DNA from: Ascidiaceihabitans sp047624005
GTDB lineage: Bacteria > Pseudomonadota > Alphaproteobacteria > Rhodobacterales > Rhodobacteraceae
Length of the DNA stretch: 64,000 nt
Reading direction: 5' to 3'
Assembly (NCBI GenBank): GCA_047624005.1
Contig: JBLHPE010000004.1
Coordinates: 23,091-87,090, forward strand
Both the position numbers and the translations under genes were made by a program. Below are positions 51,386 through 60,135 of the stretch, one piece after another (within the stretch, counting starts at the first letter, position 1; the number at the start of each line of letters is the position of its first letter). The notes below the pieces were generated by a model. That model ran no database searches. It saw nothing but the letters and a program-made list of their open reading frames with translations, and had not been told where the DNA came from.

Positions 51386-53035
51386 ATGGCCGATATTGAA
51401 CGCGAAACAATGGAATATGATGTCGTCATCGTTGGGGCTGGCCCCGCTGGCTTGTCAGCAGCCATTCGTCTGAAGCAACTGGATCCTGATTGCGATGTTG
51501 TCGTTTTGGAAAAAGGGTCTGAAGTGGGTGCACACATCCTATCAGGCGCGGTTTTGGACCCATGTGGTTTGGAAGCTTTGATTCCTGACTGGAAAGCCAA
51601 AGGCGCACCTTTGAATACGGCTGTAAAGGAAGACAACTTTTACATGCTGGGTGAAGCGGGCCAGATCAAAATCCCTAACGCGCCGATGCCACCGCTGATG
51701 AACAATCACGGCAATTACATCGTTTCTATGGGCAATGTCTGCCGATGGATGGCTGAACAAGCTGAAGAATTGGGCGTAGAGATATTTCCAGGCATGTCCT
51801 GTTCTGAATTGGTTTACGGTGACAACGGCGAAGTAAAAGGCGTCGTGGCGGGTGTATTTGGTCTGGAGGCTGATGGTACAATCGGTGAAAATACCGAGCC
51901 GGGCATGGAACTACACGGTAAATACGTGTTCTTGTCCGAAGGCGTACGCGGATCACTGTCGAAAGAAGTGATCGCCAAATACAATCTTTCTGATGGTCGC
52001 GAGCCGCAGAAATACGGCCTTGGCATGAAGGAAATCTGGGAGATCGACCCAGCCAAGCACAAAGAGGGCACCGTGACGCACACAATGGGTTGGCCATTGG
52101 GGGCTAACGCAGGTGGCGGCTCGTTCGTTTACCACCTTGAGAACAATCAAGTTTACGTCGGTTTCGTGGTTCACTTGAACTACAAGAATCCACACATGTT
52201 TCCATACATGGAATTCCAGCGTTTCAAGCATCATCCGATGATGAAGGACCTGTTGGAAGGCGGTAAACGCGTAGCTTACGGCGCACGTGCAATCTCTGAA
52301 GGTGGATATCAATCGATGCCGAAGATGGTCGCACCCGGCGTAGCCCTGCTGGGCTGTTCTGTTGGTATGGTCAACGTGCCGCGCATCAAGGGCAATCACA
52401 ACGCGATGTTGTCTGGTAAAGCTGCGGCTGAGGCTGCGATGGCCGCGATCAAAGCAGATCGCTCTGGTGATGAGCTGTCTGATTATGAGACAGAGGTACG
52501 CGGTGGCGCAATCGGTAAGGACCTTAAAAAGGTCCGCAATGTAAAACCGCTGTGGTCAAAATTTGGTTTGATGACCTCACTTGTGGTCGGCGGCTTCGAC
52601 ATGTGGTGCAACACACTGGGCTTCTCGCTGTTGGGCACGCTGAAGCATGGCAAGAATGATGCGGATTCGACTGAAGAGGCCAGTAAACACAAGGTAATTG
52701 AGTATCCTAAACCAGATGGCAAACTGTCATTTGATCGCCTAACGAACGTTGCTTACTCGTTTACAAACCACGAGGAATCGCAACCTGCGCACCTTCACCT
52801 GATGGATCCAACCGTTCCAGTCGGTGTGAACTTGGAAAAATATGCAGGTCCGTCAGCGCGCTATTGTCCGGCTGGCGTGTACGAATTTGTTGAGGAACCG
52901 GGCAAAGATACTAAGTTTGTCATCAACTTCCAAAACTGTGTCCATTGCAAAACATGTGATATCAAAGATCCAAGCCAGAATATCAATTGGACGACACCGC
53001 AGGGCGGCGATGGGCCAAACTATCCGAACATGTAA
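51386..53035 (+). CDS. Electron transfer flavoprotein-ubiquinone oxidoreductase
   Basis: 549 residues. An N-terminal FAD site DVVIVGAGPAGLSAAIRLKQL is followed by a quinone-binding and substrate domain, and a C-terminal [4Fe-4S] ferredoxin-like region with NCVHCKTCDIKDPSQNINWTTPQGGDGPNY. It passes electrons from ETF (fed by acyl-CoA and other dehydrogenases) to ubiquinone at the inner membrane. The ATG at 51386 follows AGGGAG; the frame is open for 59 more codons upstream but those residues are not family-like. The acyl-CoA dehydrogenase at 37.3 kb is a likely donor via ETF. Confidence 0.95.
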   Translation: MADIERETMEYDVVIVGAGPAGLSAAIRLKQLDPDCDVVVLEKGSEVGAHILSGAVLDPCGLEALIPDWKAKGAPLNTAVKEDNFYMLGEAGQIKIPNAPMPPLMNNHGNYIVSMGNVCRWMAEQAEELGVEIFPGMSCSELVYGDNGEVKGVVAGVFGLEADGTIGENTEPGMELHGKYVFLSEGVRGSLSKEVIAKYNLSDGREPQKYGLGMKEIWEIDPAKHKEGTVTHTMGWPLGANAGGGSFVYHLENNQVYVGFVVHLNYKNPHMFPYMEFQRFKHHPMMKDLLEGGKRVAYGARAISEGGYQSMPKMVAPGVALLGCSVGMVNVPRIKGNHNAMLSGKAAAEAAMAAIKADRSGDELSDYETEVRGGAIGKDLKKVRNVKPLWSKFGLMTSLVVGGFDMWCNTLGFSLLGTLKHGKNDADSTEEASKHKVIEYPKPDGKLSFDRLTNVAYSFTNHEESQPAHLHLMDPTVPVGVNLEKYAGPSARYCPAGVYEFVEEPGKDTKFVINFQNCVHCKTCDIKDPSQNINWTTPQGGDGPNYPNM

Positions 53036-53066
53036 TCACACAAATATGTGGCTGACTTGAAAGGTG

Positions 53067-53087
53067 GGCGAAGGCTCGCCTTTCTTT
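53067..53087 (+). terminator. Terminator after ETF-QO gene
   Basis: GGCGA-AGGC-TCGCC stem-loop followed by TTTCTTT, 31 bases after the stop codon. Its position and T-tract fit an intrinsic terminator. Confidence 0.7.
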
Positions 53088-53194
53088 ATGTCAATCACGC
53101 AGCTGTGCGCTGAATTTAGCAGGTAAAGCTGCCAAGCCATTGCACCTTTTCACTGACCTGTTAGCTTTCCTTAAATCAAACGTGAGGTTACCTT

Positions 53195-54910
53195 GTGATC
53201 CGATTTCTGATGTCTACGGCTTTGGCTGCGACCCTTTCCTTTGGCGTGGGCGCACCGCTGGCTTATGCGCAAAGCGCTTCGGGGTCCTATTTGGCTGGTC
53301 GTCAGGCTGCATCGCAAAACGATTTTGAACAGGCATCGCAGTACTTTGTAAAAGCGTTGGCTCGTGATCGAAGTAACCCTGAATTGATGGAAGGAGCGAC
53401 ACTGTCGTTTCTGTCTTTGGGGCAGATTGCACGTGGGGTTCCGATTGCCAAAGCCATTGAGCAAGCTGGATTGCGCAGCCAAACAGGGAGCATCTTGTTG
53501 ATTGCCGATTTGGTAATGCGTGAAGATTTTGATGGTGTGATAGCGCGCGACGGCGAAAATGATGGCATCGGACCTTTGATCGATTCCTTGATTTCTGCAT
53601 GGGCAAAACTGGGGCAGGGCAAAGCAAACGCAGCGTTTGAGGCGTTTGACGAGGTTGCGAAACAACCGAGCATGGGCGGATTTGCGATCTATCACAAAGC
53701 GATGGCCTACGCAGTCGTTGGTGATTTTGACAGCGCCGAAGGATTGTTTTCAGGTGACGAAGCAGGTGGTGCCAGTGGCACGCGGCGTGGCGCTATGGCG
53801 CGGGCTGAAATTTTGTCACAGTTGGATCGAAATGAAGATGCGATTCAGACCCTAAGGCTTGCGTTCGGGACAGCAACCGATCCAGAGTTAACCCTACTTA
53901 ACGAAGCATTGAATGCTGGTGAAAAGGTTCCCTTCACTCATATCAAGTCTGCGAAGGATGGTGTGGCCGAAGTTTTCTATTCTCTCGCAGGCGCTTTGCG
54001 CGGAGAGGCGTCGGCTGAGTACACTTTGCTGTATAGTCGTGTGGCCTATGCCCTGCGTGCAGATCATATCGATGCCTTGTTGTTGAATGCGGAGTTACTG
54101 GAAGAGTTAGGTCAATACGACCTTGCGATTGCAGCTTATAAAAAAGTTCCTGCAGATCATACAGCGTCCCATGCCGCTGAGTTGGGGCGTGCTGCAGCCT
54201 TGCGTCGCGCAGGTAAGCCAGATGCAGCAATCGAGGTGTTGGAACAGTTGGCGCGTCGCTTCCCAGATATGTCGATCGTGCATTCGACTTTAGGCGACTT
54301 TTTACGCGGACAAGATGCCTATGCTGATGCCGTTATGTCTTATGACAAAGCGCTGAACCTGACACCAGAGGACGCACGTAGCCGTTGGTTTGTTTTGTAC
54401 GCCCGGGCCATCGCACATGAACGTCTCGACAATTGGGAGCTCGCAGAGGCTGACTTTCGCGCAGCTTTGGTTCTTAATCCAGATCAACCGCAAGTCCTGA
54501 ACTACTTGGGTTACTCGATGGTTGAACAACAGATCAACCTAGACGAGGCGCTTGATATGATTGAGCGCGCCGTTGCAGCACGTCCTGACAGCGGTTTTAT
54601 CGTTGATTCACTGGGTTGGGTTCTGTTCCGTTTGGGTCGTTATTCGGAAGCCGTCGTACATATGGAAACCGCAGTTCAACTGATGCCAATCGATCCTGTA
54701 GTTAACGACCACTTGGGTGATGTTTATTGGTCGGTTGGCCGGACACGCGAAGCTGAGTTTCAATGGAGCCGTGCCTTGTCCTTTGTTGATCCAACAGACG
54801 CGGACGGGGAAGCCGACCCAGGCCGCATTCGGCGCAAGTTGGAAATTGGATTGGATGCTGTGCTGGTGGACGAGGGTGCAGATCCTTTAAAAGTTGCGAA
54901 TGACGATTGA
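53195..54910 (+). CDS. Secreted TPR-repeat protein
   Basis: 571 residues with a signal peptide (ending ...APLAYA, about residue 25) and many tetratricopeptide repeats: SYLAGRQAASQNDFEQASQYFVKAL at the start and a well-formed series from about residue 330 to 530 (YDLAIAAYKKVPADH, AYADAVMSYDKALNLTP, WELAEADFRAALVLNPDQPQVLNYLGY, LDEALDMIERAVAARP, YSEAVVHMETAVQLMP). It is probably a periplasmic or outer-membrane-associated scaffold. The GTG at 53195 follows GTGAGG; an ATG at 53210 would shorten the signal peptide. It overlaps ispE by 11 bases. Confidence 0.85.
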   Translation: MIRFLMSTALAATLSFGVGAPLAYAQSASGSYLAGRQAASQNDFEQASQYFVKALARDRSNPELMEGATLSFLSLGQIARGVPIAKAIEQAGLRSQTGSILLIADLVMREDFDGVIARDGENDGIGPLIDSLISAWAKLGQGKANAAFEAFDEVAKQPSMGGFAIYHKAMAYAVVGDFDSAEGLFSGDEAGGASGTRRGAMARAEILSQLDRNEDAIQTLRLAFGTATDPELTLLNEALNAGEKVPFTHIKSAKDGVAEVFYSLAGALRGEASAEYTLLYSRVAYALRADHIDALLLNAELLEELGQYDLAIAAYKKVPADHTASHAAELGRAAALRRAGKPDAAIEVLEQLARRFPDMSIVHSTLGDFLRGQDAYADAVMSYDKALNLTPEDARSRWFVLYARAIAHERLDNWELAEADFRAALVLNPDQPQVLNYLGYSMVEQQINLDEALDMIERAVAARPDSGFIVDSLGWVLFRLGRYSEAVVHMETAVQLMPIDPVVNDHLGDVYWSVGRTREAEFQWSRALSFVDPTDADGEADPGRIRRKLEIGLDAVLVDEGADPLKVANDD

Positions 54911-55718
54911 GGTTTTCGCACCTGCAAAGGTTAATCTAACCCTACACGTCACGGGGCAGCGGGAGGACGGCTACCACACTTTGGATTCTTTAGTTGTGTT
55001 TGTGGACGTCGGTGATCAACTCAGACTGAACGAGGCGACAAAGATGTCATTGAATGTGGCTGGCCCATACGCAAATGGCGTTCCGACTGATAGTAGCAAT
55101 CTGGTTTGGCGGGCTGGCGCACTTTGTGGACTAACTGCCGAAATTAGCTTGGAAAAAAACCTGCCAAATGCGGCAGGTATTGGCGGTGGCTCGGCGGATG
55201 CTGCTGCGGTCCTTCGCGCGGCAATTCAATTGGGATACGGTCCACAAGGTGATGTTGCATCTTTAGGGGCGGATGTTCCTGTTTGCATGTCGTCGGCACC
55301 GCAGCGGATGCAGGGTATCGGAGATAAATTAACGTCAGTCGATAACTTACCGAACCTTTGGATGGTTCTGGTTAATCCAATGCAACATGTTTCAACGCCT
55401 TCTGTTTTTGCGGCGTTAAAAACTAAATCGAATGCACCGATGCCTGCGGCCTTGCCATTTTGTGAAACTATTAATGATTTTTGTTCATGGCTTGGTGATC
55501 ATCGTAACGATCTAGAAAGCCCGGCAATTGAAGTTGAACCGGTTATTGCTAAGGTTTTGGGCATGTTTTCAGACGCTCTGATTTCAAGAATGTCGGGGTC
55601 CGGTGCAACCTGTTTTGGCATCTATCCATCTTCGCAAGCCAGTGAAATTGCCGCTGCGCGGATTAAGAAGTCGAACCCTGATTGGTGGGTTGCTGACGCC
55701 AAGGTTCTCAAGGGTTAG
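54900..55718 (+). CDS. ispE: 4-diphosphocytidyl-2-C-methyl-D-erythritol kinase
   Basis: A 272-residue GHMP kinase of the MEP isoprenoid pathway. FAPAKVNLTLHVTGQREDGYHTLDSLV opens the family, LPNAAGIGGGSADAAAVL is the ATP loop, and FSDALISRMSGSGATCFGIY is the third motif. The ATG at 54900 lies inside the end of the TPR gene (11-base overlap). Its TAG shares TTAG with the stop of the convergent polyprenyl synthase, another isoprenoid gene. Confidence 0.95.
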   Translation: MTIEVFAPAKVNLTLHVTGQREDGYHTLDSLVVFVDVGDQLRLNEATKMSLNVAGPYANGVPTDSSNLVWRAGALCGLTAEISLEKNLPNAAGIGGGSADAAAVLRAAIQLGYGPQGDVASLGADVPVCMSSAPQRMQGIGDKLTSVDNLPNLWMVLVNPMQHVSTPSVFAALKTKSNAPMPAALPFCETINDFCSWLGDHRNDLESPAIEVEPVIAKVLGMFSDALISRMSGSGATCFGIYPSSQASEIAAARIKKSNPDWWVADAKVLKG

Positions 55719-56728
55719 TTGATACGTTCAACCACATAATCTGCCAGATCAATCAGCATCTGTTTAACAGGATGTTCAGGCAACGCTGACAACGCCAAAG
55801 TGCTTTTTGCAGCCCAAGCGATCGCCTCATCGCGGGTATCAGTTAGGGCATTATGTTTGTGCAACAGTGCCAAAGCCATGTCAAAATCACCATCCTCTTG
55901 CTGGCCTTTTTCGATGGTGCGTTTCCAAAATGCGTGCTCCTCGGCGTCGGCTTTAGCAATGGCTTTGATCACAGGCAATGTCAGCTTACGTTCGCGGAAA
56001 TCGTCACCGACGTTTTTGCCTGTCGCAGACGATTGTCCCTGATAATCGAGCAGGTCGTCGACAATTTGGAAGGCAACGCCCAACGCATCACCGTATTCAA
56101 ACAACGCTTTGACTACGCCATCATCAGCATCGGCAATGACACCGCCAACTTTTGTTGCGGCAGAAAATAGTGCGGCAGTCTTTCCACGGACGATCTGAAG
56201 ATAGACCCCCTCATCTGTTTTCAAATCCCGAGCAGCGGTTAGCTGTAGCACTTCGCCTTCGGCAATTGTCGCGGATGCGTTTGCAAGGATATCAAGCACC
56301 CGCAACGACCCCGTCTCAACCATCAATTGGAATGAACGGGAGAACAGGTAATCGCCAACAAGGACCGACGATTGATTGTCCCACAATAGGTTGGCGGTTG
56401 GGCGACCACGTCGCTGTGCGCTTTCATCAACGACGTCATCATGCAGCAAAGTGGCCGTATGAATAAATTCAACCGTTGCGGCGAGGTGGATGTGATACGG
56501 GCCCTTGTATCCGCACATATGTGCCGCTGCCAAAGTTAGCATTGGGCGCAAACGTTTGCCGCCTGCCTCAACCAAGTGTGCAGTAACTTCGGGGATACGT
56601 GGGGCGTGCTCTGATGCCATACGTGCACGGATCAGGGTATTCACTGCGTCCAAATCTTTTGCCAAGTATGCGGCCATTTGGTCGTGTGGCTTTTGCTGTG
56701 CTGGGTTGTTTATCGTTGTGTCGGCCAT
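55715..56728 (-). CDS. ispB: Polyprenyl (octaprenyl/decaprenyl) diphosphate synthase
   Basis: A 337-residue trans-prenyltransferase extending farnesyl diphosphate with isopentenyl units to give the ubiquinone side chain. Both Asp-rich motifs are present: LLHDDVVDESAQRRGRPTAN and FQIVDDLLDYQG, with GGKRLRPMLTLAAA before them and GKNVGDDFRERKLTLPVI after. The chain length cannot be told by eye; roseobacters usually make Q-10. The product would be the substrate of UbiA (20.5 kb). The ATG at 56728 was chosen because residues before it are not conserved. Confidence 0.93.
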   Translation of the reverse strand: MADTTINNPAQQKPHDQMAAYLAKDLDAVNTLIRARMASEHAPRIPEVTAHLVEAGGKRLRPMLTLAAAHMCGYKGPYHIHLAATVEFIHTATLLHDDVVDESAQRRGRPTANLLWDNQSSVLVGDYLFSRSFQLMVETGSLRVLDILANASATIAEGEVLQLTAARDLKTDEGVYLQIVRGKTAALFSAATKVGGVIADADDGVVKALFEYGDALGVAFQIVDDLLDYQGQSSATGKNVGDDFRERKLTLPVIKAIAKADAEEHAFWKRTIEKGQQEDGDFDMALALLHKHNALTDTRDEAIAWAAKSTLALSALPEHPVKQMLIDLADYVVERIN

Positions 56729-56785
56729 CAGTTTCCCCCGCGTGGCCCCTCGACTGTGGGGCCGCATGTCTTTACATCATTTCAC

Positions 56786-57001
56786 ATGAAGGAACTCTTA
56801 CGCACGACCGACCCAACGATCATTGCCTTTGCCACGGCCCTTCTGTCTGGCGAGGATATAGCCTGCTTTCAAATGGACGTAAATATGAGCGTGCTTGAAG
56901 GTGGTATCGGGATCTTCCCAAGACGATTGATGGTACGCCCTGACGAACATGAAATGGCAGTGCGTGTGATGGCGGACAATGACATTCCTTTGGGTTTATG
57001 A
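56786..57001 (+). CDS. DUF2007 domain protein (71 aa)
   Basis: 71 residues: MKELLRTTDPTIIAFATALL, then GEDIACFQMDVNMSVLEGGIGIFPRRLMVRPDEHEMAVRVM. This is the DUF2007 pattern (putative prokaryotic signal-transducing protein, a small ferredoxin-like fold of unknown role). An ATGA overlap joins it to the tRNA methyltransferase gene; it is divergent from the polyprenyl synthase. Confidence 0.85.
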   Translation: MKELLRTTDPTIIAFATALLSGEDIACFQMDVNMSVLEGGIGIFPRRLMVRPDEHEMAVRVMADNDIPLGL

Positions 57002-57735
57002 GCGACTTTGTAGGCCTGACCCAAGACGCCTTTTTGGGTGGTAAGGTGCAGTTATTGCAACCTAAAATTGGCTACCGTGCAGGCGTTGATCCAGTTTTTT
57101 TGGCAGCAAGTGTGAATGCGTTGCCGGGTCAATGCATCTTGGATTTAGGGTGCGGCGTTGGGGCTGCGGCATTGTGTCTTGGTGCACGTATTCCTGACGT
57201 AGAATTGATCGGCGTGGAGCGGCAAGCCGAATATGCCGAGCTGGCGCGTCGAAATGGGCTAGAAACGGTTTGCGCAGATCTTAACGATTTACCTTTGATG
57301 ATACGCCAAAGGCAATTTGATCATGTCATCGCGAACCCCCCATATTTTGATCGGAATGCCAGCATTGCCGCGCGCAACCTTGGGCGGGAGGGGGCGTTAG
57401 GTGAGGACACGCCTTTATCCGATTGGATGAGCGTGGCGGCGAAGCGTTTGAAGCCCAAAGGGTATGTTCATTTTATCCACCGGATCGAGCGACTCCCTGA
57501 TCTGATGGCCGCTGTTCCAGCGGTTCTGGGTAGTCTTCAAGTTTTGCCGTTGGCTCCGCGTGTCGGGCGTAAGGCTGAATTGGTCATTTTTCGCGCACGC
57601 AAGGATGGACGCGCGGCATTTGAATTATTTTCACCCTGTATTTTGCACTGCGGCGAACGGCATGAACGGGACGGCGACAGTTATATGCCTGAAATCAAAG
57701 CAGTTCTAAGAGATGGTGCTGCGCTCAAGTTTTAA
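56998..57735 (+). CDS. tRNA1(Val) (adenine37-N6)-methyltransferase-like protein (TrmN6/YfiC)
   Basis: A 245-residue class I methyltransferase: GGKVQLLQPKIGYRAGVDPVFLAASV at the N-terminus, SAM motif ILDLGCGVGAAALCLG (about 43-58), acidic loop LIGVERQ, and HVIANPPYFDRN with the NPPY catalytic motif of N6-adenine methyltransferases. TrmN6 modifies A37 of tRNA-Val. It overlaps the DUF2007 gene by 4 bases. Another N6-adenine target remains possible. Confidence 0.9.
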   Translation: MSDFVGLTQDAFLGGKVQLLQPKIGYRAGVDPVFLAASVNALPGQCILDLGCGVGAAALCLGARIPDVELIGVERQAEYAELARRNGLETVCADLNDLPLMIRQRQFDHVIANPPYFDRNASIAARNLGREGALGEDTPLSDWMSVAAKRLKPKGYVHFIHRIERLPDLMAAVPAVLGSLQVLPLAPRVGRKAELVIFRARKDGRAAFELFSPCILHCGERHERDGDSYMPEIKAVLRDGAALKF

Positions 57736-57835
57736 TCACCTGTTAATTCCCCTATGTTCATAATGCAGGTGCGGCGTGACAGAGCGAGTTTTTCGTGATT
57801 CACTTGTCATGCAACTTATCAGCAAGGAGGATTGA

Positions 57836-58000
57836 ATGAGCTTAAACTCGCATCTGGAAGAACTGAAAAGAAAGCATACCACTCTCAGTCACGCGGTCGA
57901 AACGGCGCAACGTGCGCCCGCGAGCGATGATATAGAAGTGGCGACAATGAAGAAGCAGAAGCTTCGATTGAAAGAACAAATCTCACGGCTCACAAGTTAG
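57836..58000 (+). CDS. YdcH family protein (DUF465, 54 aa)
   Basis: The 54-codon frame reads MSLNSHLEELKRKHTTLSHAVETAQ, a short Ala/Pro/Asp link, then MKKQKLRLKEQISRLTS. Two helices with the HLEELKRKHTTLSHAV and MKKQKLRLKEQI patterns are diagnostic of YdcH/DUF465, a widespread small coiled-coil protein of unknown role. AAGGAGG is well placed before the ATG. Confidence 0.88.
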   Translation: MSLNSHLEELKRKHTTLSHAVETAQRAPASDDIEVATMKKQKLRLKEQISRLTS

Positions 58001-58038
58001 ATTAAATTTGGCGCGGGACTTATTGGTTGCCGCGTCGA

Positions 58039-58983
58039 TTATTCACTTTGCGCATTAACCGGGATGATATTTAGTTCAGCAGTTAAGTCTGCTGTCTTGC
58101 CAACCTCAGCCAATATCCATTCGCGAAACGCTTTGATTTTTGGCCGATCTTGGGTTCCCTCTGTACAAAGAATTCGGAAACGCGCCCCAGTTCCTAAGGC
58201 AGTTTTAAACGGCATCACCAACCGGCCTTCTGCAATATGTTTTACCACAAAAGCGCGTCGCCCTAAAACGACACCTACCCCAGATAGTGCCGCATCGACA
58301 GCGTGGTCACCTTGTGAGAACTGAATACCATGGATTTCATCCATATCTATGTTGACCGCGCGAAACCATTCGGCCCACCCGGCCGCTGGGTTTAAGAAAT
58401 CGATGCTGTGATCAATAATAAGCGGCGCTTTGGTTAGACTTTCCAACGTGGGATAGCGTTCTGCCAATTCCGGCGTCATCACCGGCGCCACCCATTCTTC
58501 TGCCAACGGCAATGAAAATAAACCTTTGTCTGGCCCGTATCCAAAACGGATGGCTACATCGATGCCATCTCGACTGAAATCCATTATCCGCAAAGATGCA
58601 GAAAACCGCAGTTCCACCTCGGGATGCGCTTGCGCGAAGCCGTACAAACGTGGCGCAAGCCATTTGGCTGTGAAGGCGGGGCCTGCTGTTACATTTAAGG
58701 TTTCGTTGTCTTGTAGTCGTTCCGCGCATCGCCACGCTGCGGCAAGTGCCTGAAACCCATCCTTTGCGCCGGGTGCTAAGGCGGTACCTGCCTCTGTTAA
58801 ATCTACGGCTCGGTTCATGCGCCGGAAAAGGGGGGCACCCAAATGTTCCTCAAGGGATTTGATTTGATAGCTAAGGGCGGCTGGTGTGACATGTAATTCG
58901 TCGGCGGCTTTTGCAAATGACATGTGCCGTGCAGCGGCATCAAATGCACGAAGAGCGGTAAGGGGGGGTAAGCGTTCTGGCAT
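58039..58983 (-). CDS. LysR-family transcriptional regulator, GcvA-like
   Basis: 314 residues. The N-terminal helix-turn-helix (about 1-65: LPPLTALRAFDAAARHMSFAKAADELHVTPAALSYQIKSLEEHLGAPLFRR) is of the GcvA subgroup; the periplasmic-binding-like effector domain follows (about 95-300). It is divergent from a 39-codon gene, and a 7-11-7 inverted repeat lies directly between them, so it probably controls both that gene and itself. The effector is unknown. Nothing ties it to glycine cleavage. Confidence 0.92.
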   Translation of the reverse strand: MPERLPPLTALRAFDAAARHMSFAKAADELHVTPAALSYQIKSLEEHLGAPLFRRMNRAVDLTEAGTALAPGAKDGFQALAAAWRCAERLQDNETLNVTAGPAFTAKWLAPRLYGFAQAHPEVELRFSASLRIMDFSRDGIDVAIRFGYGPDKGLFSLPLAEEWVAPVMTPELAERYPTLESLTKAPLIIDHSIDFLNPAAGWAEWFRAVNIDMDEIHGIQFSQGDHAVDAALSGVGVVLGRRAFVVKHIAEGRLVMPFKTALGTGARFRILCTEGTQDRPKIKAFREWILAEVGKTADLTAELNIIPVNAQSE

Positions 58984-58985
58984 AG

Positions 58986-59010
58986 TTCAGTTTAATACAG
59001 CTTAACTGAA
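58986..59010. promoter_or_regulatory. LysR-type operator
   Basis: TTCAGTT-N11-AACTGAA, a perfect 7-bp inverted repeat with the T-N11-A geometry of LysR-family recognition sites. It starts 3 bases from the LysR start codon and is centred about 65 bases before the predicted start site of the divergent 39-codon gene, the usual position of an activating LysR site. Confidence 0.8.
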
Positions 59011-59027
59011 GCAATGAAAAGTCTCGT

Positions 59028-59056
59028 TTGTCAGTGCCAATTGCTAGGCCTATGTT
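59028..59056 (+). promoter_or_regulatory. Predicted promoter of the 39-codon gene
   Basis: TTGTCA (59028-59033), 17-base spacer, TATGTT (59051-59056). Start near 59063, giving a leader of about 33 bases with AAAGGA before the ATG at 59096. The match to consensus is moderate, as expected for an activator-dependent promoter. Confidence 0.55.
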
Positions 59057-59095
59057 GGTGTCAATGCAAAAACGCTTATGCAAAGGATTTACAAA

Positions 59096-59215
59096 ATGTT
59101 TGAAGTATCTTCACACGCCGCCGTTCAAGAAGGCATCAAAGCCGCCCATGCAAGCCGCGCAGAGGCTGTAGAAGCTGCATGGAATTGGTTGTTTGGTAAG
59201 AAATCTTCCCGCTGA
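59096..59215 (+). CDS. Small protein of unknown function (39 aa) under LysR-type control
   Basis: The frame encodes MFEVSSHAAVQEGIKAAHAS, a helix continuing RAEAVEAAWNWLFGKKSSR. The bulk looks like one amphipathic Ala-rich helix ending in an aromatic W-x-W-L-F patch and a basic tail. No family recognised. Support for it being real: AAAGGA ribosome site, a promoter with a LysR-type operator at the right distance, and a strong terminator 41 bases after the stop. It is thus a complete single-gene unit divergent from its probable regulator. Confidence 0.72.
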   Translation: MFEVSSHAAVQEGIKAAHASRAEAVEAAWNWLFGKKSSR

Positions 59216-59255
59216 AGGCACGCGTAAAGCTAGCTACCTACTTACGGGATGAGAA

Positions 59256-59293
59256 AAGGGCGAACCTCTTAAGTAGGTTCGCCCTTAGTTTTT
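59256..59293. terminator. Strong (possibly two-way) terminator
   Basis: A perfect 12-bp stem AAGGGCGAACCT / AGGTTCGCCCTT with a 7-base loop, followed by AGTTTTT on the plus strand and by TTTTCTC on the minus strand. It sits between the 39-codon gene and the end of phaB, so it can end both transcripts. Confidence 0.85.
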
Positions 59294-59308
59294 ATCAAAA
59301 GTACTGTC

Positions 59309-60031
59309 TTAAACGAAAAATTGACCGCCATTTGCTGAGATTGTTGAGCCGTTGATAAAGCCTGAATCGTCTGATGCTAGGAACACAACGCAACGGGCAA
59401 TTTCTTCTGGTTCACCCAAGCGGCCGGTTGGAATCTGTGCGACAATTCCGTCACGCACTTTTTCAGGAACGGCCATAACCATGTCCGTCGCGATGTAGCC
59501 TGGGCAAATCGCATTGGCGGTAATGCCCGCGCGGGCACCTTCTTGGGCTAGTGATTTCACAATTCCCAGATCGCCGGCTTTAGTCGCTGCGTAATTTACC
59601 TGCGCAAATTGACCTTTTTGACCATTGATTGAACTGATGACCACCACACGGCCGAATTTGCGTTCGCGCATACCGTTCCAAACGGGGTGTACGGTGTTGA
59701 ATACACCAGTCAGATTTGTATCGACTACTTCATGCCATTGTTCGGGCGTCATCCGGTGGAAGGGTGCGTCGCGGGTGATGCCAGCGTTTGCCACTACGAC
59801 ATCGACTGGCCCAAGATCGGCTTCGACTTGTGCGATACCCGCTGTGCTTTCTTCATAGCTAGCGACATTCCATTTGTAGGTTTTGATACCTGTTTCTGCT
59901 GTGAACTTCGCGGCTGCTTCATCGTTGCCTGCATAAGTTGCAGCGACAGCGTAGCCTGCGTCTTTCAACGCGGATGAAATTGCGGCACCGATCCCTCGGG
60001 ATCCACCTGTAACAAGAGCGACGCGAGACAT
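59309..60031 (-). CDS. phaB: Acetoacetyl-CoA reductase
   Basis: A 240-residue NADPH-dependent SDR that reduces acetoacetyl-CoA to (R)-3-hydroxybutyryl-CoA for polyhydroxybutyrate. Motifs: ALVTGGSRGIGAAI (coenzyme loop), VVANAGITRDAPFHRMTPEQWHEVVDTNLTGVFN, the Ser of VVISSINGQKGQFAQVNYAATKAG with catalytic Tyr-x3-Lys, and SANGGQFFV at the end. Phe-His in DAPFHRM and the GQFAQVNY segment are PhaB-specific. It follows phaA on the same strand after 145 bases containing a hairpin. Confidence 0.94.
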   Translation of the reverse strand: MSRVALVTGGSRGIGAAISSALKDAGYAVAATYAGNDEAAAKFTAETGIKTYKWNVASYEESTAGIAQVEADLGPVDVVVANAGITRDAPFHRMTPEQWHEVVDTNLTGVFNTVHPVWNGMRERKFGRVVVISSINGQKGQFAQVNYAATKAGDLGIVKSLAQEGARAGITANAICPGYIATDMVMAVPEKVRDGIVAQIPTGRLGEPEEIARCVVFLASDDSGFINGSTISANGGQFFV

Positions 60032-60135
60032 TATAGAGATTCCTTATTATTGAATTCGAAATGAAATTACAAAAATTATAAACTCCGCGCAACAATATTG
60101 CGTAGTGTTTTTGATATTTTTTACACGCCCTATGC

